A DNA stretch of 64,000 nucleotides from Alicyclobacillus sp. SO9 (GCF_016406125.1 NZ_CP066339.1:62001-126000), one strand, 5' to 3'; counted from the first letter of the stretch, positions 34,366 through 43,192 are shown. The notes: a model not told the origin generated them from the letters alone. A program made the numbers and translations.

Positions 34366-34405
34366 GGGTAGTAGATTGGATAGTAGTGATTGGGTAGTAG
34401 TGATT
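34366..34405 (+). repeat. ~14-bp x 3 degenerate tandem repeat in the doeA leader
   Basis: Related units gggtagtagattgg, atagtagtgattgg and gtagtagtgattc lie directly before the ribosome binding site of doeA paralogue 2. Confidence 0.7.
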
Positions 34406-34428
34406 CAAGCACAAGGAGAAGGATTGCT

Positions 34429-35610
34429 ATGGAATTATTCCACCTATCGGAGTATGATGCCCGTCTTGCCAAGACCAAGCAGGCCATGGAGAACGAGGGA
34501 CTGGATGTTCTTTTGGTAACGGATCCCGCTAATATGAACTACCTATCCGGATACGACGGCTGGTCCTTTTACGTTTCGCAAATGCTGATTGTGGCTCATG
34601 ACGAAGCAGAGCCCATATGGGTTGGCCGGAAAATGGATGCCCCGGGTGCAAACTGGACGACCTGGCTTAGTCAGAGCAGTATTCGGGCGTATCCTGACGA
34701 TTACGTACAATCCGATGTTAAGCATCCCATGGATTTTGCAGCAGATGTTCTCCGCAGTATGGGTAAGTTCCACTGCCGCATCGGTGTAGAGATGGATGCC
34801 TATTATTTTACTGCAAGGAGCTTACAGAGGCTGACGGCAGGGTTACCAGACGCCGTCTTTCACGACGCCACGTTGTTGGTCAATCGGATTCGAATCATCA
34901 AGTCCAATCAGGAAATTGCCTACATGCAGCGTGCGGCAAGAATTGCTGAGAGTGCAATGAAAACAGCTGTTGAATCGATTGCTGAAGGTGTACGTGAATG
35001 CGACGTGGCGGCAAACATATTTTCTGCACAAATTCGCGGAATCGAAGGTTATGGCGGGGATTATCCGGCGATTGTACCGTTACTCCCTGCAGGGGAACGG
35101 TCGGGGAGTTGCCACTTGACCTGGACAGATAAGCGGTACCAGCCAGGTGATACAGTGATTGTCGAATTAGCCGGCTGTTACAAGCGATACCATTCACCAT
35201 TGGCCCGTACGATTCAAGTCGGAGACCCGCCAGTCCATATTCGCAATCTGACGGATGTGGTCATTGAAGGTGTTGAAACAGCTTTGGATGCTGTGAAACC
35301 AGGTGTGGCTTGTGAAGAAGTGGAAACAGCATGGCGTCGCGTAATTGAAAGAGCAGGCTACAAAAAGGAATCCAGGCTGGGCTATTCTGTAGGACTCAAT
35401 TACCCGCCGGACTGGGGGGAACACACTGCCAGCCTGCGGCCGGGGGATAGGACTGAACTGGTCCCAAATATGACCTTTCATATGATTGCAGGTATGTGGA
35501 TGGACGGTTATGGAGTGGAAATGAGTGAGACGTTTCGGGTCACACAAACAGGTTGTGAAACACTGGCCAACTTCCCTCGGGAACTGGCTGTGAAATCATA
35601 CGCGTTGTGA
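34429..35610 (+). CDS. doeA: Ectoine hydrolase (M24 family, DoeA/EutD), paralogue 2
   Basis: 393 aa. Same features as the protein at 4163, aligned without gaps over the first 260 residues: TDPANMNYLSGYDGWSFYVSQ, MDFAADVL, GGDYPAIVP, Glu246 in VELAGCYKRYHSP, and YPPDWGEHTASLRPGD. The M24 metal Asp residues are replaced as in ectoine hydrolase. ATG 34429 has AAGGAGAAGG upstream; the longer frame from 34390 is rejected. It heads the catabolic gene string doeA-PLP enzyme-M20-hom-ALDH and sits opposite the PucR regulator. Reaction: ectoine to N-acetyl-L-2,4-diaminobutyrate (and the hydroxy analogue). The presence of EutB and EutC homologues nearby strengthens the call. Confidence 0.9.
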   Translation: MELFHLSEYDARLAKTKQAMENEGLDVLLVTDPANMNYLSGYDGWSFYVSQMLIVAHDEAEPIWVGRKMDAPGANWTTWLSQSSIRAYPDDYVQSDVKHPMDFAADVLRSMGKFHCRIGVEMDAYYFTARSLQRLTAGLPDAVFHDATLLVNRIRIIKSNQEIAYMQRAARIAESAMKTAVESIAEGVRECDVAANIFSAQIRGIEGYGGDYPAIVPLLPAGERSGSCHLTWTDKRYQPGDTVIVELAGCYKRYHSPLARTIQVGDPPVHIRNLTDVVIEGVETALDAVKPGVACEEVETAWRRVIERAGYKKESRLGYSVGLNYPPDWGEHTASLRPGDRTELVPNMTFHMIAGMWMDGYGVEMSETFRVTQTGCETLANFPRELAVKSYAL

Positions 35611-35712
35611 AGCGGCAGACGACGTACTTAAGCGTCAGCCTCAAGCGTCAGCAAAGCAATCATGAACTCGAAGCATCCTCGGAAACACCAGCGATGGAAG
35701 GGAGCGTTGTAA

Positions 35713-36930
35713 ATGCGTGGACATGTGAATCACATGGAACAGGGAACAAGAACGGTGTGGGGTGGTGAGGACGAATACTTGCTGCAAGGTGCAACACAGG
35801 TACCGGTTGTCCACAGTGTTGGCTTCGGCTACCACGACATAGACGAATGGCAACAAGTTGCTTTAGGAGAACAAGCAGGTCATATCTACGGGCGCAATAC
35901 AAACCCGACGGTGCATGTGTTTGAAGAAAAAGTCCGTTTGCTCGAGGGGGCAGAAGCTGCTACCAGTTTTGCGACCGGAATGGCAGCTATCAGCGGGGTT
36001 TTGTTTGGGCTTTTAAAGCCGGGAGACAGGGTTGTGTCAGTGAAAGACTCCTACGGTGGCACAAACAAAATTTTCACGGAGTTTTTACCGCGTTTCAATG
36101 TTGAAGTTACGCTTTGTGACACCAGCAATCATGAAGAAATTGAGCGAGAGACAAGAAAGGGATGTCAGATTCTGTACCTGGAGAGTCCAACAAATCCAAC
36201 CCTGAAAATCACCGATCTTGCACGGTTAGCCAAAACTGCTCACGAAGCGGGGGCTCTGGTCGTGGTGGATAACACTTTTGCGACACCTATTAATCAAAAC
36301 CCGTTGCACTTAGGGGCCAATCTCGTCCTGCACAGCGCTACGAAATTTCTCGGCGGACATGCGGATGCATTGGGCGGTGTTGTGTGTGGGTCAAAAGAAC
36401 TTGTAGAGCAAATCTACCACTACCGTGAAATCAATGGAGCTACATTGAGCCCAATGGCAGCGTACCTTTTGCTGCGGGGGATGAAGACGTTGAGTTTGCG
36501 GGTGCAGCGTCAATCTGAAAATGCGATGAAAATTGCTCAGTTCCTTGAGGAGCATCCATTTGTGGATTCTGTTTTCTATCCGGGTCTGGAGAGTCACGTC
36601 CATCACGATGTGGCAAAAAGGCAGATGCGTCAGTTTGGCGGCATGCTGAGCTTCTCACTCAAAGGCGGCATTGACTCCGTTCGCAACTTCCTGCCCAAAT
36701 TGCACCTGGCTCACTTGGCAGCAAACCTTGGTGCTGTGGAAACCACCGCGGGACCGCCGCGAACGACAAGTCACGTGGAGTGTACACCAGAAGAGCGGGA
36801 GGCAATGGGTATTCCAGAAAATTTGGTCCGTTACTCAGTCGGTATTGAAGAAGCTGACGACTTGCTTGCTGACTTGCAACAGGCTCTGGCATACGCACAA
36901 AGCCAAGTGCAGGAAAAGGCAGTGCTGTAA
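35713..36930 (+). CDS. Cys/Met-metabolism PLP enzyme (cystathionine gamma-synthase/lyase family)
   Basis: 405 aa fold-type I PLP enzyme. Marks: HIYGRNTNPTVHVFEEKVRLLEGAE, SYGGTNKIF (stacking Tyr), DNTFATPINQNPLHLGANLVLHSATKFLGGHADALGG with the PLP Lys in SATKF, and AVETTAGPPRTTSHVECTPEER. The family does gamma-replacement or gamma-elimination on homoserine-type substrates. In this cluster it could use a product of homoserine dehydrogenase, or carry out an elimination on 2,4-diaminobutyrate; neither is established. It is not a class-III transaminase like DoeD. ATG 35713 follows AAGGGAG. A short acgtcagc-type repeat lies before it. Confidence 0.87.
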   Translation: MRGHVNHMEQGTRTVWGGEDEYLLQGATQVPVVHSVGFGYHDIDEWQQVALGEQAGHIYGRNTNPTVHVFEEKVRLLEGAEAATSFATGMAAISGVLFGLLKPGDRVVSVKDSYGGTNKIFTEFLPRFNVEVTLCDTSNHEEIERETRKGCQILYLESPTNPTLKITDLARLAKTAHEAGALVVVDNTFATPINQNPLHLGANLVLHSATKFLGGHADALGGVVCGSKELVEQIYHYREINGATLSPMAAYLLLRGMKTLSLRVQRQSENAMKIAQFLEEHPFVDSVFYPGLESHVHHDVAKRQMRQFGGMLSFSLKGGIDSVRNFLPKLHLAHLAANLGAVETTAGPPRTTSHVECTPEEREAMGIPENLVRYSVGIEEADDLLADLQQALAYAQSQVQEKAVL

Positions 36931-36974
36931 GTCCTGTGAGTCATATAAATTCCGGAACTTCTGTAAGTCTTCAA

Positions 36975-37001
36975 ATTGGCAGCAAATCTTGGCAGCAAAT
37001 C
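36975..37001 (+). repeat. 13-bp x 2 direct repeat before the M20 gene
   Basis: Two adjacent copies of ttggcagcaaatc, 40 bp before the M20 hydrolase start; one of many such short duplications in this window. Confidence 0.8.
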
Positions 37002-37040
37002 GCAGTGACACGAAATTCGCTCCTTGGGAGATGAGAGGGA

Positions 37041-38243
37041 ATGATAGATGAGAAGCAGCTGACTGCATCAATGGCGCAGTCCATGGCGGAACAGATGACG
37101 AACTGGCGTCGGACTATCCACGCCAATCCCGAGTTGAGCTTTCACGAATACGGTACGTCCAAGTACGTGGCCAGTATCTTGGAGACGGTCCCTCTTCTCC
37201 AAGTGGAGACCGGGGTTGCGGGGACGGGGGTTGTGGCCACTTTAGGATCGGGACGGCCCACTGTACTGCTCCGTGCAGACATGGACGCATTGCCGATTGA
37301 TGAGCAAACCGGCCTGCCCTTTGCATCGAGAAATCCTGGCGTCATGCACGCCTGCGGCCACGATGCGCACACGTCCATTATGCTCGGGGCGGCTCACCTA
37401 CTGGCCGGTCAGTTTCAGGAGGGCAAAGTTCAAGGTACCGTAAAATTCATGTTCCAACCGGCTGAAGAGGATGTGGATGAAAACGGCTTAACCGGCGCCC
37501 CGCACATGATTGAAGCAGGTGTTCTGGACAATGTGGATGCAGCCATTGCTCTGCACATGAGTCCCGAAAATCCCATTGGTGAAATCCTCGTCCACGATGG
37601 ATACAGCATGGCGAACGTAGACAACTTTCAAGGGACCATTGTTGGTACAGGAGGTCACGGGGCCTATCCGCATCTGGGGACTGACCCCACGTGGCTCTTG
37701 ATACCTGTGCTGCAGGCTGTGCATGGGATTGTAGCACGAAGGGTTTCACCGCTTGAACCAGCTGTGGTCAGTATCGGCCAAATTCATGCTGGTATGACCA
37801 ATAACGTCATTCCTACGGAAGTGACGGTAGATGGAACCCTGCGCAGTTATCGTCCTGAGATTCGACAGCAGTTGCTGGAGGAGGTCGAACAGGCGTTTTC
37901 CGTCACACGGGCTCTCGGGGGAGACTACAGCTTGGACTTTACACTGGGAGAACCGGCTCTTTACAACGACGGTGACGTCAATCAGCATATTCGAAGCGCT
38001 GTTTTGTCCATGTATCCAGATATGAAGGTGATTGACGCTCCCTTCGGCCTCGGGTCGGAAGACTTTGGCCATGTTACTAAGAAGGTTCCTGGCGCAATGT
38101 TCTTCTTGGGCTGTGGAAAAAATGATGGAATCCACAGGGGTTTACACACACCCCTCTTTGATATTGATGAAAGTTGCCTACCGATAGGAGCTGCAATTCT
38201 GACAGAGACCGCAAAGAGATTACTGAGCGGAGAGGCACAGTAA
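37041..38243 (+). CDS. M20-family amidohydrolase, candidate N-acetyl-diaminobutyrate deacetylase
   Basis: 400 aa zinc amidohydrolase of the M20D (IAA-aminoacid/N-acyl hydrolase) type. Metal and catalytic motifs: RADMDALPI, HACGHDAHTSIMLGAA, MFQPAEED, and a C-terminal SEDFGHVTKKVPGAMFFLGCG. After the catalytic EE it carries an insertion (DVDENGLTGAPHM) compared with the usual EEGxxGA. M20D enzymes remove acyl groups from amino acids. In a cluster with ectoine hydrolase but no DoeB/EutE (a different fold), this is the obvious candidate to deacetylate N-acetyl-2,4-diaminobutyrate. That assignment is inference. Confidence 0.88.
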   Translation: MIDEKQLTASMAQSMAEQMTNWRRTIHANPELSFHEYGTSKYVASILETVPLLQVETGVAGTGVVATLGSGRPTVLLRADMDALPIDEQTGLPFASRNPGVMHACGHDAHTSIMLGAAHLLAGQFQEGKVQGTVKFMFQPAEEDVDENGLTGAPHMIEAGVLDNVDAAIALHMSPENPIGEILVHDGYSMANVDNFQGTIVGTGGHGAYPHLGTDPTWLLIPVLQAVHGIVARRVSPLEPAVVSIGQIHAGMTNNVIPTEVTVDGTLRSYRPEIRQQLLEEVEQAFSVTRALGGDYSLDFTLGEPALYNDGDVNQHIRSAVLSMYPDMKVIDAPFGLGSEDFGHVTKKVPGAMFFLGCGKNDGIHRGLHTPLFDIDESCLPIGAAILTETAKRLLSGEAQ

Positions 38244-38280
38244 AAGGAACAAGCTGAACCTGAAAACAGGAGGTAATACC

Positions 38281-39324
38281 GTGACGCACAAACTGGCATT
38301 TATAGGCTTTGGTACAGTCGGCCAGGGTCTGGCGGAGATTCTGTTAGAGAAAGAGGCAGCTTTGACTGACCAATTGGGGGAGAAAATAGCTGTTGTTGCT
38401 ATTTCGGATGCATTAAAGGGATCGCTTTACGACCCAGAAGGGCTTGAACTGCAAACTGCACTTCGCGTTGTCAATGAGACGGACAGCCTGAGTGCGTACC
38501 CCGATACACCGACTTTGACAAGAGACATGAATGCCTTTGACACGATTCAGCACAGCAGTGCCGACACTATTGTTGAGGTTACCTACACTAATGTAGAGAC
38601 AGGGCAGCCAGCAATTGATCACTGCCGTTACGCTTTTGAAAGCGGGAAAAATGTCGTGACGACCAACAAAGGACCTGTGGCATTGGCTTACAAGGAATTG
38701 TCCCAGCTTGCGAAAAAGCGAGGCGTTCGCTGGGGATTTGAAGGCACTGTGATGAGCGGGACTCCCTCTCTGCGCATGCCGATTAATTCGTTAGCGGGCA
38801 ACGAAATAAGGGAAATCAAGGGCATTTTTAACGGAACCACCAACTACATGCTGACAAGAATGGAGTCAGGATTGACTTACGCGGAAGCACTGGAAGAAGC
38901 ACAGGCAAACGGGTATGCGGAGGCCAATCCGACAAGTGATGTAGAAGGCTACGATGCGATGTACAAGATACTCATTCTGTCGAACGTGATTATGAAGGTT
39001 CCGCTGAGCAAGGAACAGATTCAGCGGCGGGGGATAACAGACATTCACCGCTCAGATATTGAGCAGGCATCCAACGAGGGGAAACGCTGGAAACTGGTGG
39101 CGCGAGTTCGCAGGAATGAAGATCATACGGTCTCCGCCTCGGTAGCACCGGAACAGCTCCCCATGACCGACCCCCTGGCTGGCATCGCAGGCGCAACGAA
39201 CGCTATTACCTATGACTGCGATTTGTCCGGTCCCATCACTTTGGTCGGAGCCGGGGCAGGTAAAGTGGAGACGGGCTTCTCCCTGCTCATCGATATTATC
39301 AATATAGTTCGCAATCAGATGTAG
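38281..39324 (+). CDS. hom: Homoserine dehydrogenase (ACT-less)
   Basis: 347 aa. Rossmann GFGTVGQG at residues 9-16, NKGPVAL with the conserved Lys region, GTVMSGTPSL, GIFNGTTNYML, EAQANGYAEANPTSDVEGYDA. It lacks the C-terminal ACT domain of biosynthetic enzymes, so feedback control by threonine is not expected. It interconverts aspartate semialdehyde and homoserine. Ectoine breakdown yields aspartate semialdehyde, so this gene offers an exit to homoserine, possibly feeding the neighbouring PLP enzyme. GTG 38281 follows GGAGGTAATACC. Confidence 0.9.
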   Translation: MTHKLAFIGFGTVGQGLAEILLEKEAALTDQLGEKIAVVAISDALKGSLYDPEGLELQTALRVVNETDSLSAYPDTPTLTRDMNAFDTIQHSSADTIVEVTYTNVETGQPAIDHCRYAFESGKNVVTTNKGPVALAYKELSQLAKKRGVRWGFEGTVMSGTPSLRMPINSLAGNEIREIKGIFNGTTNYMLTRMESGLTYAEALEEAQANGYAEANPTSDVEGYDAMYKILILSNVIMKVPLSKEQIQRRGITDIHRSDIEQASNEGKRWKLVARVRRNEDHTVSASVAPEQLPMTDPLAGIAGATNAITYDCDLSGPITLVGAGAGKVETGFSLLIDIINIVRNQM

Positions 39325-39435
39325 GCTGTGCAGAGTTGTCTGTGGACCGACGTAGAATTTCGCGAGTTAAATGCAGTCAAAACGCGGCAGGTTTTCTTGC
39401 AGTTGAAATGGTGGATATTGAAGGAGGAATACTGT

Positions 39436-40872
39436 ATGAAAACACAGACGGCTGGAACCCCCATGTTGATAGCGGGCCAGTGGGAATACGGGCGTGACAC
39501 GATTGATGTATTGGATCCACAAGACAACAGCCTGATTGATACGGTTCCTGCGGCAACGAAAGAAGACTTGCTGAGGGCTTTGGATGCTGCACAGGAAGGT
39601 GTCAAAATTGCAGAGCAGTTGACAGTGAAGCAACGAATGGAGGTATTGCAGGGGGCTGCGGACTACGTGGAGAGTCGGTCTGAGGAGTATGCCATTGTCA
39701 TCGCCAGAGAAGCTTCCAAGACCATTCGTGAGGCGCGCAAGGAAGTCGCGAGGTGTGTGAAAACACTGCGTGTAAGTGCGGGCGAGACCAGACGGATTAG
39801 CGGTGAAACCATTCCCTTCGATGAGGCTGCAGGGGGTGAGAACAGGGTTGGATACTACTACCGGATTCCGATTGGACTGATTGCTGCTATCACACCTTTT
39901 AACGATCCGTTGAATCTGGTTGCACACAAAGTCGGCCCGGCCATAGCGGGCGGGAACGCTGTGATTGTGAAACCCGCCACGGTGACACCGCTCAGTGCAT
40001 TGAAGCTGGCAGAGGCCTTCATTGCTGCCGGGCTGCCTGAAAAAGTGTTAACGGTCATTACTGGGCACGGCAGCGAGATTGGGGATGCACTTGTCAGTCA
40101 CCCGGCAGTGAGAATGGTGAGCTTCACAGGAGGGCTTGATGCAGGCAATCACATTTCCAAAACCGCGGGACTGAAGAAGATTGGGATGGAACTAGGTTCA
40201 AATTCTCCAGTCATTGTGTTGTCTGATGCGGACTTGGAAGATGCAGTCCAAGCAAGCGTGTCTGGGGCATTTTACGCAGCTGGACAGAATTGTCTGGGTG
40301 TCCAGCGGATTTATGTTCAAAACGACGTTTACGATAAATTTATTGACAGGTTTGTTTCAAGCACGAAACACCTTCAGACCGGTGATAAACTCTCTGAGGA
40401 AACAGATATGGGTCCATTGATTACTGAGAAAGAAGCCAAGCGTATTGAAAAATGGGTAAACGAGGCTGTGCTGGACGGTGCCCAAATTTTAACCGGAGGT
40501 CACAGGAACGGTGCATACTATGAACCGACTGTGCTCGTGAATGTAACGCCCGGGAGTAAGATTGCTGTGGAAGAAGTTTTCGGACCCGTTGTCTCCATCT
40601 TTCGAGTATCCAATCTGAATGAGGCCATTAATTTTGCGAACAGTGTGAACTACGGCCTGCAGGCGGGTATCTTTACAAACGGTGTTTCGGAGGCCTTTAA
40701 AGCAATTCAGAGACTGGAAGTGGGGGGTGTAATGATTAATGACAGCAGCGACTACAGACTGGATGCGATGCCATTTGGCGGTGTAAAGGCATCCGGTTTG
40801 GGCAGAGAAGGCATCAGGTTTTCGCTTGAGCAAATGACAGAACCTAAAGTAGCTTGCTTTAAGTTGAGCTGA
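39436..40872 (+). CDS. NAD(P)-dependent aldehyde dehydrogenase, candidate aspartate-semialdehyde oxidising (DoeC-like)
   Basis: 478 aa ALDH superfamily enzyme. Catalytic Cys in GAFYAAGQNCLGVQRIYV, general-base Glu in GMELGSNSPVIVL, cofactor region ITPFNDPLNLVAHKVGPAIAGGNAVIVKPA, and C-terminal VNYGLQAGIFTN ... MPFGGVKASGLGREG. In the ectoine pathway DoeC oxidises aspartate semialdehyde to aspartate; position makes this role likely. Succinate-semialdehyde or lactaldehyde oxidation are alternatives. ATG 39436 follows AAGGAGGAATACTGT; the 36 extra upstream codons are rejected. Confidence 0.88.
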   Translation: MKTQTAGTPMLIAGQWEYGRDTIDVLDPQDNSLIDTVPAATKEDLLRALDAAQEGVKIAEQLTVKQRMEVLQGAADYVESRSEEYAIVIAREASKTIREARKEVARCVKTLRVSAGETRRISGETIPFDEAAGGENRVGYYYRIPIGLIAAITPFNDPLNLVAHKVGPAIAGGNAVIVKPATVTPLSALKLAEAFIAAGLPEKVLTVITGHGSEIGDALVSHPAVRMVSFTGGLDAGNHISKTAGLKKIGMELGSNSPVIVLSDADLEDAVQASVSGAFYAAGQNCLGVQRIYVQNDVYDKFIDRFVSSTKHLQTGDKLSEETDMGPLITEKEAKRIEKWVNEAVLDGAQILTGGHRNGAYYEPTVLVNVTPGSKIAVEEVFGPVVSIFRVSNLNEAINFANSVNYGLQAGIFTNGVSEAFKAIQRLEVGGVMINDSSDYRLDAMPFGGVKASGLGREGIRFSLEQMTEPKVACFKLS

Positions 40873-40883
40873 TGGTTTCAGGA

Positions 40884-40908
40884 AGAGTCGCTGCGTGCGG
40901 CTCTGAAT
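40884..40908. terminator. Hairpin between convergent aldh and eutB genes
   Basis: AGAGTCGC-TGCGT-GCGGCTCT with one G-T pair, 12 bp after the ALDH stop, no long T-run. Confidence 0.4.
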
Positions 40909-40909
40909 C

Positions 40910-41905
40910 TTAAGAGCGGAGCACTTCTTCAAGAATAGACGGATCCACATTATTTCCGGTCAATAGACAAATGTTATGTCGACCCAGTTTTTCCCGAAGT
41001 TGAGTCATGGCAGCGGCTACAGGTGTTGCAGCTGCTCCTTCAACTAGCATGCGGTGCTCTTGATATAGGTAGCGAAGACCCGCTTTAATGTCTTCTTCTG
41101 ACACGAGCACAATTTCATCTGCCAGTTCTCTGACAATTGGGAAGGTAAACTTGTTGTCTAAACCTATACCTCCGCGAAGACTGTCTGCAAGTGTTTCTGC
41201 TTCGTCGACATCAACCGGCTTGCCGGCCTTCAGGCTTTCGTACATTGCGGCGCCGGACTCCATTGATACTCCGATGATGCGAACACTTGGGTCGACGGAC
41301 TTAACAGCCATGGCTACACCAGCCATCAGACCGCCTCCGGACAAGGGAACAAGTACCGTGTCCAAATCTGGACACTCTTCCCACAACTCCAACCCGAGGG
41401 TCCCTTGGCCGGCAATAATCGTCTCGTCGTCAAACGGCTTGATAACTGTCATACCTTCATCTTGTACCAGCTTGTAGCTGTATTCTGCTGCTTCGTCCTG
41501 ACTAGAGCCAACCCGTTTGACTTCCCCGCCCATCTGCTCGATTGCGTGGACCTTCATCTGCGGGACCTCATGGGAGACACAAACGACTGCACGCAGTCCA
41601 AGTTTTGCAGCAACATAGCTCACGGCCAATCCGTGGTTTCCTGTGGAAAAGGTTGTGATACCCTTGGCTCGTTGGGTTTCTGAAAGACTCAGTATCTTGT
41701 TTGCTGCACCGCGAATCTTGAAAGCACCTATCTCTTGAAGGTAATCCAGCTTTAAATACATGGAGGTACCTAAATCGCGAGATAGCGGCACACTGTGGAC
41801 CAGGGGTGTCTTTCGTGCGAAAGCGTAGATTCTGTTTCTCGCTTGCCAAATCTCACGTACGAAATGCGGCCATTGTCTCTGAACAACCACTTTGTTTTGC
41901 TCCAT
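40910..41905 (-). CDS. eutB: Hydroxyectoine utilisation dehydratase EutB-like (threonine dehydratase family)
   Basis: 331 aa fold-type II PLP enzyme. PLP Lys63 in EIGAFKIRGAANK, FSTGNHGLAVSYVAAKLG, phosphate loop PLSGGGLMAGVAMA, ADSLRGGIGLDN, and C-terminal LLTGNNVDPSILEEVL. The strings GAFKIRGA, STGNHG and ADSLRGGIGLDN match the EutB branch rather than biosynthetic IlvA, and no ACT domain is present. EutB is thought to dehydrate the 3-hydroxy intermediate from 5-hydroxyectoine. ATG 41905 has AAGAAGGG upstream on its strand; earlier starts at 41932 and 41959 are less likely. Divergent from eutC. Confidence 0.87.
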   Translation of the reverse strand: MEQNKVVVQRQWPHFVREIWQARNRIYAFARKTPLVHSVPLSRDLGTSMYLKLDYLQEIGAFKIRGAANKILSLSETQRAKGITTFSTGNHGLAVSYVAAKLGLRAVVCVSHEVPQMKVHAIEQMGGEVKRVGSSQDEAAEYSYKLVQDEGMTVIKPFDDETIIAGQGTLGLELWEECPDLDTVLVPLSGGGLMAGVAMAVKSVDPSVRIIGVSMESGAAMYESLKAGKPVDVDEAETLADSLRGGIGLDNKFTFPIVRELADEIVLVSEEDIKAGLRYLYQEHRMLVEGAAATPVAAAMTQLREKLGRHNICLLTGNNVDPSILEEVLRS

Positions 41906-42001
41906 TCGCTGCACCCTTCTTTCATCCGGCATTTCTATTAAAATGCTAATAGTATCCATAGCATGTACCCGCGAGGGACCCTCATCTAGTCCAAATTGTA
42001 G

Positions 42002-42012
42002 TTGCGGAACAG
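42002..42012 (-). promoter_or_regulatory. Shared 11-bp element, eutB side
   Basis: Reads CTGTTCCGCAA on the minus strand, 97 bp before eutB. The same 11 bases occur in gene orientation before eutC at 42137-42147, so the divergent region is symmetric. Confidence 0.5.
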
Positions 42013-42055
42013 TTCACAATCCATTGTACAATTTACACGAAAACGAGTCTTAAGA

Positions 42056-42084
42056 TTCATACAACTTGAGGAATCGTGTCAGAA
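42056..42084 (+). promoter_or_regulatory. Degenerate copy 4 of the TTCATAC operator element
   Basis: TTCATAC-N13-GTGTCAGAA; the left arm is perfect and the right arm is altered (GTGTCAGAA for GTCTGAA). It lies almost exactly midway between the two CTGTTCCGCAA elements of the eutB-eutC divergent spacer. Confidence 0.5.
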
Positions 42085-42136
42085 ACACAACTGTTATACG
42101 GTAAGACATAAGGTGGTGAATTTCTGTCGCATATAC

Positions 42137-42147
42137 CTGTTCCGCAA
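42137..42147 (+). promoter_or_regulatory. Shared 11-bp element, eutC side
   Basis: CTGTTCCGCAA, 68 bp before eutC, in the same orientation to its gene as the copy before eutB. Confidence 0.5.
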
Positions 42148-42214
42148 TACTGCGTGAGGACTCTGTGCGGATGCTAGGCGGCAACTGGACAAAAAAGAGG
42201 GGGGCATTCTAACG

Positions 42215-43192
42215 GTGTACATCTTTACGGAGCAGGAAATTCGAACAGCACTACAGTTAAATACAGAGGTAACTGAACAGGTGAAATCAGGTTTTCTGGC
42301 ACTTGCAAGAGGACTGGTTGTGACTCCTCCAATTATGCGTGTAGATATTACAGATGCAAATGGGGAACTCGATGTAAAGACAGCTTACGTCAAGGGTTTG
42401 GGTCAGTTTGCAGTAAAGATGTCATCTGGTTTTTTTCACAATCCTGCCAAGGGTCTCCCAAGCGGGAGCGGCATGATGGTTTTATTCAGTGCAGTGAGCG
42501 GTATCCCTGAGGCAGTATTTCTGGACAACGGCTATATGACAGATGTGCGGACGGCGGCGGCTGGAGCTGTGGCTGCACAGTACTTGGCGCCCAACAACTG
42601 TCGAATTGTGGGTGTCATCGGAAGCGGGATGCAAGCGCAATATCAGCTTCAGGCACTGCGCTTAGTTCGTAGTTTTGACAGTGTGTTGGTGTACAGTAGA
42701 AATCCTGCCAATGCAAGGCGATTTGCGGAAAGAATGACGAAACAATTACAACTGCCGGTGCAAGCAGCTAGAACGCCGCAAGAGTTAGTACAACAGAGTG
42801 AAACGGTTCTTACTGCAACGCCGTCCAAAGTGCCGCTCATAGAAGCGTCATGGTTGCATAAAGGAATGCATATAACGGCCGTGGGGTCGGATGCCGAAGG
42901 CAAACAAGAATTGGATAGAGCTGTTTTAGCAGCGGCAGACGTGTTTGTCTGTGATCTGAAAAGTCAATCCGAGGTCCTGGGAGAGTTGCACCACGCCGTC
43001 AAATCTGGACCTTTGCCGAAGGGGTTTACAGTGACGGAGATAGGTGACATGGTAAGCGGGAAAAAACCAGGGCGGTCTCATAGTGAGGAAATCACGATAT
43101 GTGATTTAACGGGGACTGGAGTTCAGGATACAATGGTAGCGATCTACGCCTATGAACTTCTTCGCAGCCAAGGTGCAGGCACAGAGTTTTGA
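42215..43192 (+). CDS. eutC: Ectoine utilisation protein EutC-like (ornithine cyclodeaminase/mu-crystallin family)
   Basis: 325 aa NAD(P)-binding protein. N-terminal substrate domain with PPIMRVDI, GELDVKTAYVKGLGQFAVKMSSGFFHNP, and DNGYMTDVRTAAAGAVAA; Rossmann motif GVIGSGMQAQYQLQAL at about residues 134-149. The DVKTAYV, FFHNP and LDNGYMTDVRTAAAG blocks fit EutC rather than ornithine cyclodeaminase. EutC is linked with EutB in hydroxyectoine use, probably an imine/enamine reduction or release step. GTG 42215 follows AGAGGGGGGC. Downstream is the importer. Confidence 0.88.
   Translation: MYIFTEQEIRTALQLNTEVTEQVKSGFLALARGLVVTPPIMRVDITDANGELDVKTAYVKGLGQFAVKMSSGFFHNPAKGLPSGSGMMVLFSAVSGIPEAVFLDNGYMTDVRTAAAGAVAAQYLAPNNCRIVGVIGSGMQAQYQLQALRLVRSFDSVLVYSRNPANARRFAERMTKQLQLPVQAARTPQELVQQSETVLTATPSKVPLIEASWLHKGMHITAVGSDAEGKQELDRAVLAAADVFVCDLKSQSEVLGELHHAVKSGPLPKGFTVTEIGDMVSGKKPGRSHSEEITICDLTGTGVQDTMVAIYAYELLRSQGAGTEF

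Noticed and set aside
40910-41905. Biosynthetic threonine deaminase IlvA
   Set aside because: No ACT domain; sequence blocks and the neighbouring eutC and doeA fit EutB better.
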